Source of the DNA: an uncultured Oscillospiraceae bacterium
GTDB taxonomy: Bacteria; Bacillota; Clostridia; Oscillospirales; Oscillospiraceae
Direction: 5' to 3'
Length of the DNA: 13,461 bases
Assembly: GCA_900757415.1 (NCBI GenBank)
Contig: CAAENU010000108.1
Span: 1 to 13,461, forward strand
The position numbers and the translations under genes were made by a program. A model generated the notes under the pieces. That model was not told the DNA's origin and did no database searches. It worked only from the letters and a program-made list of their open reading frames with translations. Below, one piece after another: positions 5,734 to 13,135 of this stretch (position 1 is its first letter; each line of letters begins with the position of its first letter).

Positions 5734-6129
5734 ATGAGCGGTATGTTTTCCCATCTGAATGAGAACTATGAGGCCTGTGTGGCGGTGATACTGTTTGCCA
5801 TCGGCATGTGCATGCTGCTGTTTGACCGGAATCTGCTGAAAAAGGTGATCGGACTGGACATCATGGACACCGGAACCTTTCTGCTGCTGGCCGACCGGGG
5901 CTATATTACCGGACGGGTGGTCCCCATCGTGACCGACGGCGTGACCGACATGGCCAACTACATCAACCCCATCCCCGCAGGCCTTGTGCTGACGGGCATC
6001 GTGGTCTCGGTCAGCGTTTCGGCGCTGATGCTGAGTCTGACGGTGCGCATTTATAAGAAATACCACACGCTGGATATGGACGCCCTGTATCTGATGATGT
6101 CCAACCGGCGGAAGGGCGGGCGCATATGA
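5734..6129 (+). CDS. mrpC: Na+/H+ antiporter subunit C (MrpC/MnhC, NuoK-like)
   Basis: The product is 131 residues with three hydrophobic helices (about 13-29, 38-53 and 82-105), related to NuoK of complex I. N-L-L-K-K-V-I-G-L (33-41) is typical of the family. The third-helix motif reads N-P-I-P-A-G-L-V-L-T-G-I-V, whereas MrpC proteins usually have D-P-L-P-Q-A-L-V-L-T-A-I-V, so this is a divergent member. A hydrophilic tail (107-131) ends the protein. The ATG at 5734 was chosen because AAGGGGGG lies nine bases upstream. The ATG at 5725 would sit on the ribosome binding site. It overlaps the next gene as ATGA. Confidence 0.92.
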   Translation: MSGMFSHLNENYEACVAVILFAIGMCMLLFDRNLLKKVIGLDIMDTGTFLLLADRGYITGRVVPIVTDGVTDMANYINPIPAGLVLTGIVVSVSVSALMLSLTVRIYKKYHTLDMDALYLMMSNRRKGGRI

Positions 6130-7622
6130 GTTTTGTGCAGAACTTTCCTTTCTTCTCCATTATCCTGTGCCTGCTGTGCGCCGTGGTCACCTTTGTGGCC
6201 GGGGACAAATGGGGCAGGCGACTGACCATCGGGCTGCTGAGCGCATCCATCGTTTTGCAGGGCTGCGTGCTGTGGTTCTGCGCCAGCGGCAACATCAGCT
6301 ATACCTATATGATGGGTCATTATCCCGCGCCGTGGGGCAACGAGATCGCCGCCGGGATCATCGAGCCATTGATGGCGCTGCTGTTCTCGGTGGTGATGCT
6401 GCTGAGCGTACTGGGCGGCATGGAGCGGATCATGAAGGATGTGCCGGACAACCGGCGCCATCTTTACTGGAGCATGGCGGATCTGACGCTGGTTTCATTA
6501 CTGGCACTGTCCTACACCAACGATATCTTTACCGGATATGTATTCATTGAGATCTGTACCATTGCCTCCTGCGCTCTGCTGGCTGCCAGAGACCGGGGCC
6601 GCACGCTTATCGCATCGGTGCGGTATATGGTTTTCGCGCTGGTGGGATCGGGACTGTTCCTGATCGGCGTGATCTTTACCTATTCCATCACGGGCCACCT
6701 GCTGTTTCCCCAGCTGCACGAGACCATCGCCGCGCTGTGGACGGAGGGTACCTACCGCTTCGCCATGACGGTGGCCATTGGATTGATGACGGCGGGACTG
6801 GCTATCAAATCCGGCTTGTTCCCGTTCCATTTCTGGATGCCGGATACCTACGGACGGGCCACCCCGGCCTCCTCCGGTATTCTGTCGGGCGTGGTGTCCA
6901 AGGCGTATATCCTGCTGCTGATCAAGATCATCTACCGGGCCGTAGGCATTGAGGTGTTTGCCGCAAGCGGCATCCAGTCGGTGCTGCTGCTGTTCGGCAT
7001 CGGCGGCATGATCGTGGGTTCCGTTTCCGCCATTCACGCCAAACGCCTGACCGCCATGGTGGCCTATTCCTCCGCCGCACAGATCGGCTATATTTACATG
7101 GGACTGGGCATGGGCACGCAGGCGGCGCTGGCAGCGGCGTTTTTCCACATTTTCTCCCACGCGCTGACCAAACCCATGCTGTTTCTGTCGGTTTCGGGAC
7201 TGCGGGACGCCTCCGGCGGACACAACGACTTCCCCAGTCTGCAGGGCGCGGGACACCGCAACGTGGCGGCAGGCGCGCTGTTTACCGCAGGCGCGCTGAG
7301 CATGGTGGGCGTGCCCCTGTTTATCGGATTTATTCCCAAGCTGCAATTCGCCCAGGCGGCATTCGCGCTGACATGGCAGAAATGGCCGGTGCTGCTGGCG
7401 CTGGCGCTGTCCACGCTGCTGAACGTGCTGTACTTCCTCTACACCGCCATGGTGCTGTGGCTGCCGCAGCGGGACGGTGCGGCTTTCCGCGCGCGGGAGC
7501 AGCGGTGGCGCGCGGCCGTGCCGGCAGCGATACTGCTGGCGCTGGGGATCGTGCTGGGCGTGCATTCCGCACCGCTGACGGCGCTGCTGCAGCAGGGGTT
7601 TGCCCTGTTCTGCCGGTATTAA
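6126..7622 (+). CDS. Proton/cation-conducting antiporter subunit 1 (NuoN/MrpD position)
   Basis: The product is 498 residues, a polytopic membrane protein of about 14 helices with the Proton_antipo_M fold of NuoL/M/N and MrpA/D. The key membrane residues are present: Glu142 (F-I-E-I-C-T), Lys228 (A-I-K-S-G-L-F-P-F-H), Lys259 (G-V-V-S-K-A-Y) and Lys349 (H-A-L-T-K-P). It follows mrpC directly, where mrpD or mbhH would be. Its helix-7/8 loop (W-M-P-D-T-Y-G-R-A-T-P) is more divergent than in the other three copies. It should translocate H+ or exchange H+ for Na+ within the complex. Its start is coupled to mrpC by a four-base overlap. Confidence 0.92.
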   Translation: MSFVQNFPFFSIILCLLCAVVTFVAGDKWGRRLTIGLLSASIVLQGCVLWFCASGNISYTYMMGHYPAPWGNEIAAGIIEPLMALLFSVVMLLSVLGGMERIMKDVPDNRRHLYWSMADLTLVSLLALSYTNDIFTGYVFIEICTIASCALLAARDRGRTLIASVRYMVFALVGSGLFLIGVIFTYSITGHLLFPQLHETIAALWTEGTYRFAMTVAIGLMTAGLAIKSGLFPFHFWMPDTYGRATPASSGILSGVVSKAYILLLIKIIYRAVGIEVFAASGIQSVLLLFGIGGMIVGSVSAIHAKRLTAMVAYSSAAQIGYIYMGLGMGTQAALAAAFFHIFSHALTKPMLFLSVSGLRDASGGHNDFPSLQGAGHRNVAAGALFTAGALSMVGVPLFIGFIPKLQFAQAAFALTWQKWPVLLALALSTLLNVLYFLYTAMVLWLPQRDGAAFRAREQRWRAAVPAAILLALGIVLGVHSAPLTALLQQGFALFCRY

Positions 7623-7639
7623 GGAAAGGAGAAGACATC

Positions 7640-9085
7640 ATGATACTCTACGTCATCATTCTCCTTCCCCTTCTGCTGGGTCTGTGCTGCGCCTTCTTTC
7701 GCCCCGGCGGCAGCAAGGGGCAGACCGTCTTTATGCTGCTGGTGCAGGCGGCTATCACGGGCGTGATTCTCGCAACGGTATGCCGGGGCGGCACGCCGGC
7801 CACGACGCCGATCTACCTGACCGAAAGCCTGATGTTTTCCCTGCGGATGGATCAGCTGGCCGCTTTCATCTGTCTGCTGACGGCGGTTTGCTGGCTGCTG
7901 ACCGTTCTATACGCATATGTGTATATGCATCATGAAAAAAATGAGCCCCGCTTCTACGCTTTCCTCTTTCTGACGGAGAGCATGGTGCTTGGCTCTGCGC
8001 TGGCCGCCGATCTGGTCACACTGTATCTTTTCTATGAGCTGACCACGGTACTCTCCTTCCCGTTGGTGCTGCATTCACAGAACTTCAAGGCGCTGCTGGG
8101 CGCTTCCAAGTATCTGTACTACTCCGTGGGTGGCGCGTTTGCGGCGCTGTTCGGCATGATGGTGCTGTATTTCCAGTGCGGCAGCATGTCCTTTACGGCA
8201 GGGGGCTTTATGACCGAGGTCACGCCCCTGACTCTCACGGCGGTGTTCTGCATGATCCTGGGCTTCAGCGCAAAGGCAGGTCTTTTCCCGCTGCACAACT
8301 GGCTGCCCTCCGCCCACCCGGTGGCGCCCGCGCCGGCCCACGCCCTGCTCAGCGGCGTTATCGCCAAGGTAGGCGCCGTTGCCGTGATCCGCACGATCTA
8401 CTGCATGGTGGGTGTGGAGCTGCTGCGGGGAACATGGGTACAGACCGCCTGCCTGTGTCTGGCACTGGTGACCATCTTCATGGGCTCCTTTATGGGATGC
8501 ACGGAAAACGGCCTGAAAAAGCGGCTGGCGTATTCCAGTATTTCCCAGATCTCCTATGTGCTGCTGGGCGTCTTTATTCTCTCACCACTGGGCTTGACAG
8601 GCGCATTATTGCAGATCTTTTTCCATGCTGCTGCCAAAATCGGCGTATTCCAGTCCGCAGGCGCTATCATCTATCTGACGGACGTGACCACCATCGACCG
8701 CTTTCCCGCGCTGGGGAAACGGATACCGGTCACTATGATCTGCTTTACGATGCTGTCGCTGTCGCTGGTGGGTATCCCCCCCTTCGGCGGCTTTCACAGC
8801 AAGTGGTATCTGGCCATCGGGGCTTTGAAAACGCTGCCGGGTGCAATGGGCTATGTGATCCCCGCCGTTTTGCTGGCTTCGGCGCTGTTCACGGCGGCTT
8901 ATCTGTTCTCCCCCATTGTACACAGCTTTTTCCCGGGCAGGGATTTTCCCACTCCGGCACGGGTCCGCGAGCCGGCGGCCATGATGCTGTCGCTGGTGGT
9001 TTTTTCCGCCTCGGTCCTGCTGCTGGGCCTGTTCCCCAACGGCGTTATTTCGGCAATGCGCTCCATCGCCGAAGGGCTGATGTAA
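7640..9085 (+). CDS. Proton/cation-conducting antiporter subunit 2 (MrpD/NuoM-like)
   Basis: The product is 481 residues with about 14 helices and the NuoL/M/N antiporter fold. The conserved charged residues are Glu133 (L-F-Y-E-L-T), Lys212 (S-A-K-A-G-L-F-P-L-H), Lys243 (V-I-A-K-V-G) and Lys333 after His329 (H-A-A-A-K). W-L-P-S-A-H-P-V-A-P-A-P at 221-232 matches the usual helix-7/8 loop. Asp71 sits near the start in the R-M-D-Q-L context common to this family. AGGAG lies eight bases before the ATG at 7640. The 17-bp gap from the previous stop is one of only two real gaps among the operon's nine gene junctions. Confidence 0.93.
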   Translation: MILYVIILLPLLLGLCCAFFRPGGSKGQTVFMLLVQAAITGVILATVCRGGTPATTPIYLTESLMFSLRMDQLAAFICLLTAVCWLLTVLYAYVYMHHEKNEPRFYAFLFLTESMVLGSALAADLVTLYLFYELTTVLSFPLVLHSQNFKALLGASKYLYYSVGGAFAALFGMMVLYFQCGSMSFTAGGFMTEVTPLTLTAVFCMILGFSAKAGLFPLHNWLPSAHPVAPAPAHALLSGVIAKVGAVAVIRTIYCMVGVELLRGTWVQTACLCLALVTIFMGSFMGCTENGLKKRLAYSSISQISYVLLGVFILSPLGLTGALLQIFFHAAAKIGVFQSAGAIIYLTDVTTIDRFPALGKRIPVTMICFTMLSLSLVGIPPFGGFHSKWYLAIGALKTLPGAMGYVIPAVLLASALFTAAYLFSPIVHSFFPGRDFPTPARVREPAAMMLSLVVFSASVLLLGLFPNGVISAMRSIAEGLM

Positions 9086-9098
9086 GGGAGGTGCTGAC

Positions 9099-10562
9099 AT
9101 GAACGGAATTTTACTCTGCCTGCCGATTTTCCTGCCCATCGCGGCGGGACTGGCAGCCTACTTCATTCCCTTTCGCACCGACCGGGGACGCTGCACGCTG
9201 TACGCCGTTATCATCGGGACCACCACTATTCTTGCGTGGCTGGCCATTCTGCAATGTGACGGCTCCAGCTTTACCTTCCTGCGGTTTACCGATTCGCTGC
9301 ACTTTACGCTGCGCATGGACGGCGCGGCCAAGCTGTTTGCAGGACTGTCAGCCTCCTTGTGGCCCTTTACCATGGTATACGCATGGGACTATATGAAGCA
9401 TGAAGGCCACAAGCCTATGTTCTGGGCTTTCTTTACGGCATCCTTTGGCGTGACGCTGGGCATCGCCTTTGCCGCCAACATGATGACCATGTATCTGTTC
9501 TATGAGCTGCTGACGCTGGCCACCATTCCGCTGGTGATGCACGCCATGACCAAGCAGGCCATCCACGCAGGCGTAAAATACGCCGCCTACTCCATTGCGG
9601 GCGCGGCGCTGGCCTTTATCGGCATGGTGTTCCTGATCGTCAACAACGCGCAGGAATTCATCCCCGGCGGCCATCTGGCAGACTACCGCGGCGATATGAC
9701 GCTGCTGCTGAGCGTATTCGTGCTGGCCTTTGTGGGCTGCGGCGTCAAGGCCGCCATCTGGCCCATGCACAGCTGGCTCATCAGTGCCGCCGTGGCTCCC
9801 ACGCCGGTAACGGCGCTGCTGCACGCGGTGGCAGTGGTCAAAGCAGGCGCCTTCGCCTGCATTCGGTTGACCTATTTTGCCTTCGGCACAGACATTCTCT
9901 ACGGCACATGGGGGCAGTACACCGTGATGGCGCTGGCCATGATCACGCTGGTATTCGGCTCCGCCATGGCGCTGAAACAGCGCCACTTCAAGCGGCGGCT
10001 GGCCTACTCCACCGTGTCCAACCTGAGCTACATCCTGTTCGCCACCGCCATTATGACCGGCGCCGGGGCGGTTGCCGCTTTCATGCATCTGATCGCCCAC
10101 TCGGTTGTAAAGATCATGGCGTTTTTCTGCGCCGGCAGCGTGCTGCACTATGCTCACCGGGAGTATGTCAGCGAGCTGGAGGGATTGGGCAGACGGATGC
10201 CCCTGACCTTTGCCTGCTTCACCGTGGCTGCCTGCGCACTGACGGGCATTCCGCCCTTTAACGGCTTTGTCAGCAAATGGTACATCGGCCTTGCCGCCGT
10301 GGGCGAGGGCAGCGCGGCCTCCTATCTGGGGTTTGCCGCCATTCTGCTCTCCGCGCTGCTGACGGCCATCTACATGTTCCAGATCGTGATCAAGGCCTGG
10401 TTCCCCATCGAGGGAACGGCGCTTCCCGCGCCGGAAAGCGCCCACGAGGCAGGCGGCTTCATGCTCGTGCCCATGCTGATTCTGGCAGCGCTGTGCCTGC
10501 TGATGGGCCTGTTCCCCGAGGTATTGCTTGATGTGATCGGAAAGGCGGTGATCCACCCATGA
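9099..10562 (+). CDS. Antiporter subunit 3, MrpA/NuoL-type core without the MrpA C-terminal domains
   Basis: The product is 487 residues with about 14 helices. The conserved residues are Glu136 (L-F-Y-E-L-L), Lys217 (G-V-K-A-A-I-W-P-M-H), His242 and Lys248 in P-T-P-V-T-A-L-L-H-A-V-A-V-V-K-A-G, and Lys338 after His330/His334. The PTPV...LH...VKAG segment is the form found in NuoL and MrpA (typically P-T-P-V-S-A-Y-L-H-S-A-T-M-V-K-A-G), unlike the other three copies. Full-length MrpA has about 800 residues, including MbhD- and MbhE-like ends. Here those domains are encoded separately at 4520-4849 and 4839-5732. GGGAGG precedes the start. The stop overlaps the next ATG. Confidence 0.92.
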   Translation: MNGILLCLPIFLPIAAGLAAYFIPFRTDRGRCTLYAVIIGTTTILAWLAILQCDGSSFTFLRFTDSLHFTLRMDGAAKLFAGLSASLWPFTMVYAWDYMKHEGHKPMFWAFFTASFGVTLGIAFAANMMTMYLFYELLTLATIPLVMHAMTKQAIHAGVKYAAYSIAGAALAFIGMVFLIVNNAQEFIPGGHLADYRGDMTLLLSVFVLAFVGCGVKAAIWPMHSWLISAAVAPTPVTALLHAVAVVKAGAFACIRLTYFAFGTDILYGTWGQYTVMALAMITLVFGSAMALKQRHFKRRLAYSTVSNLSYILFATAIMTGAGAVAAFMHLIAHSVVKIMAFFCAGSVLHYAHREYVSELEGLGRRMPLTFACFTVAACALTGIPPFNGFVSKWYIGLAAVGEGSAASYLGFAAILLSALLTAIYMFQIVIKAWFPIEGTALPAPESAHEAGGFMLVPMLILAALCLLMGLFPEVLLDVIGKAVIHP

Positions 10563-12517
10563 CAACAGCTGCACTTATGACCGTCATCGTGCTGCCGGTG
10601 GTATCCGCGCTGATCATCGCCCTGCTGCCGGACCGCCACGACGGCGGCAAACGGCTGGGCGGCCTTTCCATCGTGTTCACACTGCTGACACTGCTGGCCA
10701 TGGTATATGTGGCCGCCACCGCCGACGGCTCCACCGTCACCGTACCGGTGATGCGCCTGAGCTTCTGGGCCGGCGGGTTCCAGAAGGTATACGGACTGGT
10801 GGTGTGCTTCATGTGGTTTGTCGCGGCACTGCTGAGTCCCCAGTACTTTGACGGGCACCACCATCTGAAGCGGTACTACTTCTTCTTCCTAATCTGCCTG
10901 AGCTTTACGGCGGGGGTATTCCTGTCCGCTGATCTGTACACCACCTTCCTGTTCTTCGAGCTGATGTCCCTCAGCTCCTATGTGTGGGTGGTGCAGGAGG
11001 AAACGCCGAACGCCATGGACGCGGGCAAAACGTATCTGACTATCGCGGTGCTGGGCGGTCTGGTGACGCTGATGGGCCTGTTTTTGCTGTATGACGCCAC
11101 CGGCACGCTGGTGATCGCGGAGCTGCACAGCGCTGTGGCCGACATGGAGCGGGGCAGACTGTGGGCCGCGGGGTTGTGCATCCTGTTCGGCTTTGCCGCC
11201 AAGGCAGGCCTTTTCTCGCTGCACATCTGGCTGCCCAAGGCACACCCGGTGGCACCCGCCCCGGCCTCGGCGCTGCTGAGCGGCGTACTGACCAAGGCGG
11301 GCATCTTCGGCGTGCTGCTGCTGACGGCACAGGTGCTGACGGACGACCGGAGCTGGGGCATGCTGCTGCTGGTGCTGGGCGCCATCACCATGGTGCTGGG
11401 CGCGGTGATGGCGGTATTCTCCACCAATCTGAAGTACATTCTGGCCTGCTCCTCCCTGTCACAGATCGGTTTTATCACGGTGGGCGCGTCCATGATCTGC
11501 CTGCTGGGCGAGCACAACGCGCTGGCAGCTAACGGCACGGTACTGTACATGATGAACCACTCACTGGTAAAGCTGGTGCTGTTCCTGTTTGCCGGCGTGG
11601 TATATTACAACACCCACGCGTTGGATTTGAATGAGATCAAGGGGTTTGGCCGCAAAAAGCCGCTGCTGCAGGTACTGTTTCTGTGCGGCGCCTGCTCGCT
11701 GGCAGGTATTCCGGGTTTCCTGGGATATCTGAGCAAAACGCTGGTACACGAGGCGCTGGTGGAATACGCCCACATGAGCGGCATGACCTTTATCACCGCA
11801 GTGGAGTGGCTGTTCCTGTTCTCCGGCGGATTGACGGCGGCATATCTGACCAAGATCTATGTGGCCATCTTCCGGCAGAAGGGTAAAGCGGACGGCAGGC
11901 GATGGGGTAACCCTCTGTCGGTCATCGCCCTGTGTCTGGCCGCCGCGGCGCTGCCGCTGCTGGGTCTGACGCCCCATGCCATCGCCGAGAAGATCAGCGG
12001 CGCAACCCTGGACTTTACCGGAGGACACGCTTTTGACCACGCCATCCACTACTTCGCGTGGACGAATCTCAAGGGCGTGGTGATCTCGCTGGCCATCGGC
12101 ATGGCGGTATATTTCCTGTTCATCCGCACCGTGCTGATGACGAAGGATGGCCGCTATCTCAGCCGCTGGCCCAAGTGGCTGAGCATGGAGGAGTCCCTCT
12201 ATAAGCCGTTTTTCCGGGTGCTGTTCGCCGTTCTGAACGTGGTTTGCCGGGCGGTGTGCGACGCTTTTGACGTGCTGGTGCTGCTGGTACAGCGGACGCT
12301 GCTGCGCCCCAGCCGGGAAAAAACCGTGCGCTCCTATTCCCCGCTGGTACGAGCCATTGCGCGGCAAACCGGCGGCGACGACAAGCGAACGGCCGACCGG
12401 CTGGCTACCGACCGGGATATGTTCTTCCGCATGACGGGCAGTCTGTCGTTTGGCCTGCTGATGACGTGTCTTGGTTTGTGTATCGTGCTGACGGCGGTAG
12501 TGCTGCACACATTCTGA
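10559..12517 (+). CDS. Antiporter subunit 4, long form with C-terminal extension (HyfB/HycC-like)
   Basis: The product is 652 residues. The antiporter core carries Glu134 (F-F-E-L-M-S), Lys215 (A-A-K-A-G-L-F-S-L-H), Lys246 (V-L-T-K-A-G) and Lys338 after His334. The loop W-L-P-K-A-H-P-V-A-P (224-233) resembles HycC/HyfB of formate hydrogenlyase-type complexes. After about residue 500 comes an extra region: a hydrophobic helix (~506-530), an amphipathic stretch (~555-595), a basic hydrophilic segment (~597-633) and a final helix (~630-652). By analogy with NuoL and HyfB the extension may run along the membrane and brace neighbouring subunits. This is the last gene of the operon. Confidence 0.92.
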   Translation: MTTAALMTVIVLPVVSALIIALLPDRHDGGKRLGGLSIVFTLLTLLAMVYVAATADGSTVTVPVMRLSFWAGGFQKVYGLVVCFMWFVAALLSPQYFDGHHHLKRYYFFFLICLSFTAGVFLSADLYTTFLFFELMSLSSYVWVVQEETPNAMDAGKTYLTIAVLGGLVTLMGLFLLYDATGTLVIAELHSAVADMERGRLWAAGLCILFGFAAKAGLFSLHIWLPKAHPVAPAPASALLSGVLTKAGIFGVLLLTAQVLTDDRSWGMLLLVLGAITMVLGAVMAVFSTNLKYILACSSLSQIGFITVGASMICLLGEHNALAANGTVLYMMNHSLVKLVLFLFAGVVYYNTHALDLNEIKGFGRKKPLLQVLFLCGACSLAGIPGFLGYLSKTLVHEALVEYAHMSGMTFITAVEWLFLFSGGLTAAYLTKIYVAIFRQKGKADGRRWGNPLSVIALCLAAAALPLLGLTPHAIAEKISGATLDFTGGHAFDHAIHYFAWTNLKGVVISLAIGMAVYFLFIRTVLMTKDGRYLSRWPKWLSMEESLYKPFFRVLFAVLNVVCRAVCDAFDVLVLLVQRTLLRPSREKTVRSYSPLVRAIARQTGGDDKRTADRLATDRDMFFRMTGSLSFGLLMTCLGLCIVLTAVVLHTF

Positions 12518-12599
12518 GGGACGAAAAATTTCCATTTTTGGCTGTCGGCAAGAATGAAAAAGTATCGATTCTTTAGGTCTAAATGGTGTGATATTTGTC

Positions 12600-12645
12600 A
12601 AAAAACGGCGAATTTTGTGCATACGTACAAAATTCGCCGTTTTTT
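12600..12645. terminator. Terminator of the antiporter operon
   Basis: Bases 12600-12618 pair perfectly with 12627-12645: A6, then CGGCGAATTTTGT, then the complement ending in T6. The 8-nt interior can add a G-U and a C-G pair. The stem is followed by U-rich sequence on both strands. It lies 82 bp after the last antiporter gene. Confidence 0.93.
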
Positions 12646-12672
12646 ATTGTCTCTTTTGGCCAGTTTGGACGG

Positions 12673-12701
12673 TTGACAATCGATACTTGCTTTGTTAGAA
12701 T
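12673..12701 (+). promoter_or_regulatory. Near-consensus promoter of the small membrane-peptide gene
   Basis: The -35 box is a perfect TTGACA (12673-12678), the spacer is 17 bp, and the -10 box is TAGAAT (12696-12701, 5/6). This is the strongest promoter in the window by match. It would start transcription near 12708, 33 bases before the ATG. Confidence 0.88.
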
Positions 12702-12740
12702 AGGCCCAACAAATTTCCAAATGAAAGGAGGCGGCCCGAG

Positions 12741-12995
12741 ATGATGTACCGCTGCAATAATCAGTATAACGCTTCTGCGGCCGCTTTCTGCACGGACGCC
12801 GCTTCCTGCTGCGCCAATGCCAATACCAACGCTAATACTGTCATGACCATCGTGGACGCCATTGTTGTGGCGTCCATTATTATTTGCGCGCTGCTGGGCC
12901 TGCTGCTTTGCGCTGTCATTCTGCTGGTACTGGCAGTAGTAGTTTCCATTATTTTCCAAGATTATACGCCGATGGTTCGGGCGCGCGCATCGTAA
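12741..12995 (+). CDS. Small Cys/Asn-rich membrane peptide of unknown function
   Basis: The product is 84 residues. The N-terminal 33 are polar and rich in Asn, Ala and Cys (Cys at 5, 17, 23 and 24, with A-N-A-N-T-N-A-N-T at 25-33). A hydrophobic stretch of about 38 residues (34-72) is long enough for one long or two short helices and contains two more Cys (49, 57). A short basic tail ends the protein. I do not recognise a family. Translation is well supported: AAAGGAGG lies nine bases before the ATG and a near-consensus promoter precedes it. The gene is monocistronic, bounded by terminators on both sides, which suggests high and independent expression. Confidence 0.82.
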   Translation: MMYRCNNQYNASAAAFCTDAASCCANANTNANTVMTIVDAIVVASIIICALLGLLLCAVILLVLAVVVSIIFQDYTPMVRARAS

Positions 12996-13012
12996 AGGGT
13001 TACGATACAGCA

Positions 13013-13045
13013 AAGCGGCTCCGCCAAAGGCGGAGCCGCTTTTTT
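13013..13045 (+). terminator. Terminator of the small membrane-peptide gene
   Basis: A 13-bp perfect stem (13013-13025 with 13029-13041), an AAA loop and a run of T give a classic intrinsic terminator. A smaller 7-bp hairpin (12989-12995 with 13000-13006) overlaps the stop codon just before it. Confidence 0.93.
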
Positions 13046-13051
13046 GTATAC

Positions 13052-13091
13052 TCTTCCGAAACGCTGCACGGCCGGCAGCGTATCCGGAAGA
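13052..13091 (+). other. Hairpin in the leader of the substrate-binding protein gene
   Basis: TCTTCCG (13052-13058) pairs with CGGAAGA (13085-13091). ACGCTGC (13061-13067) pairs with GCAGCGT (13075-13081). An AA/ATC internal loop lies between the two helices and the apical loop is 7 nt. It is followed by an A-rich, not U-rich, sequence, so it is not a terminator on the plus strand. It lies 44 bp before the next start codon. Confidence 0.6.
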
Positions 13092-13135
13092 AAAACAGTT
13101 CTTAACACGAAAAAAGCAAAAGGAGATTTACTATC

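Noticed and set aside
7373..7639. N-terminal extension of the second antiporter into the preceding gene
   Set aside because: It would overlap the preceding antiporter gene by 250 bases with an Ala/Gly/Arg-rich shadow sequence. The ATG at 7640 has AGGAG eight bases upstream.
9348..10574. Long minus-strand frame opposite the third antiporter gene (and similar ones at 6498-7565, 4710-5597 and 11561-12622)
   Set aside because: All lie antisense to conserved antiporter genes and show His/Gln/Gly-rich shadow composition with no family motif.
3399..12517. A complete complex I or membrane-bound hydrogenase operon
   Set aside because: No NiFe hydrogenase large or small subunit, no NuoB/C/D/H/I-like protein and no CxxC nickel-binding motifs occur in the operon. 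Only the antiporter-type membrane arm is present.
13047..13052. TATACT as the -10 box of a promoter for the substrate-binding protein gene
   Set aside because: The position where a -35 box should lie is inside the terminator stem and does not resemble TTGACA, and there is no TGn extension.
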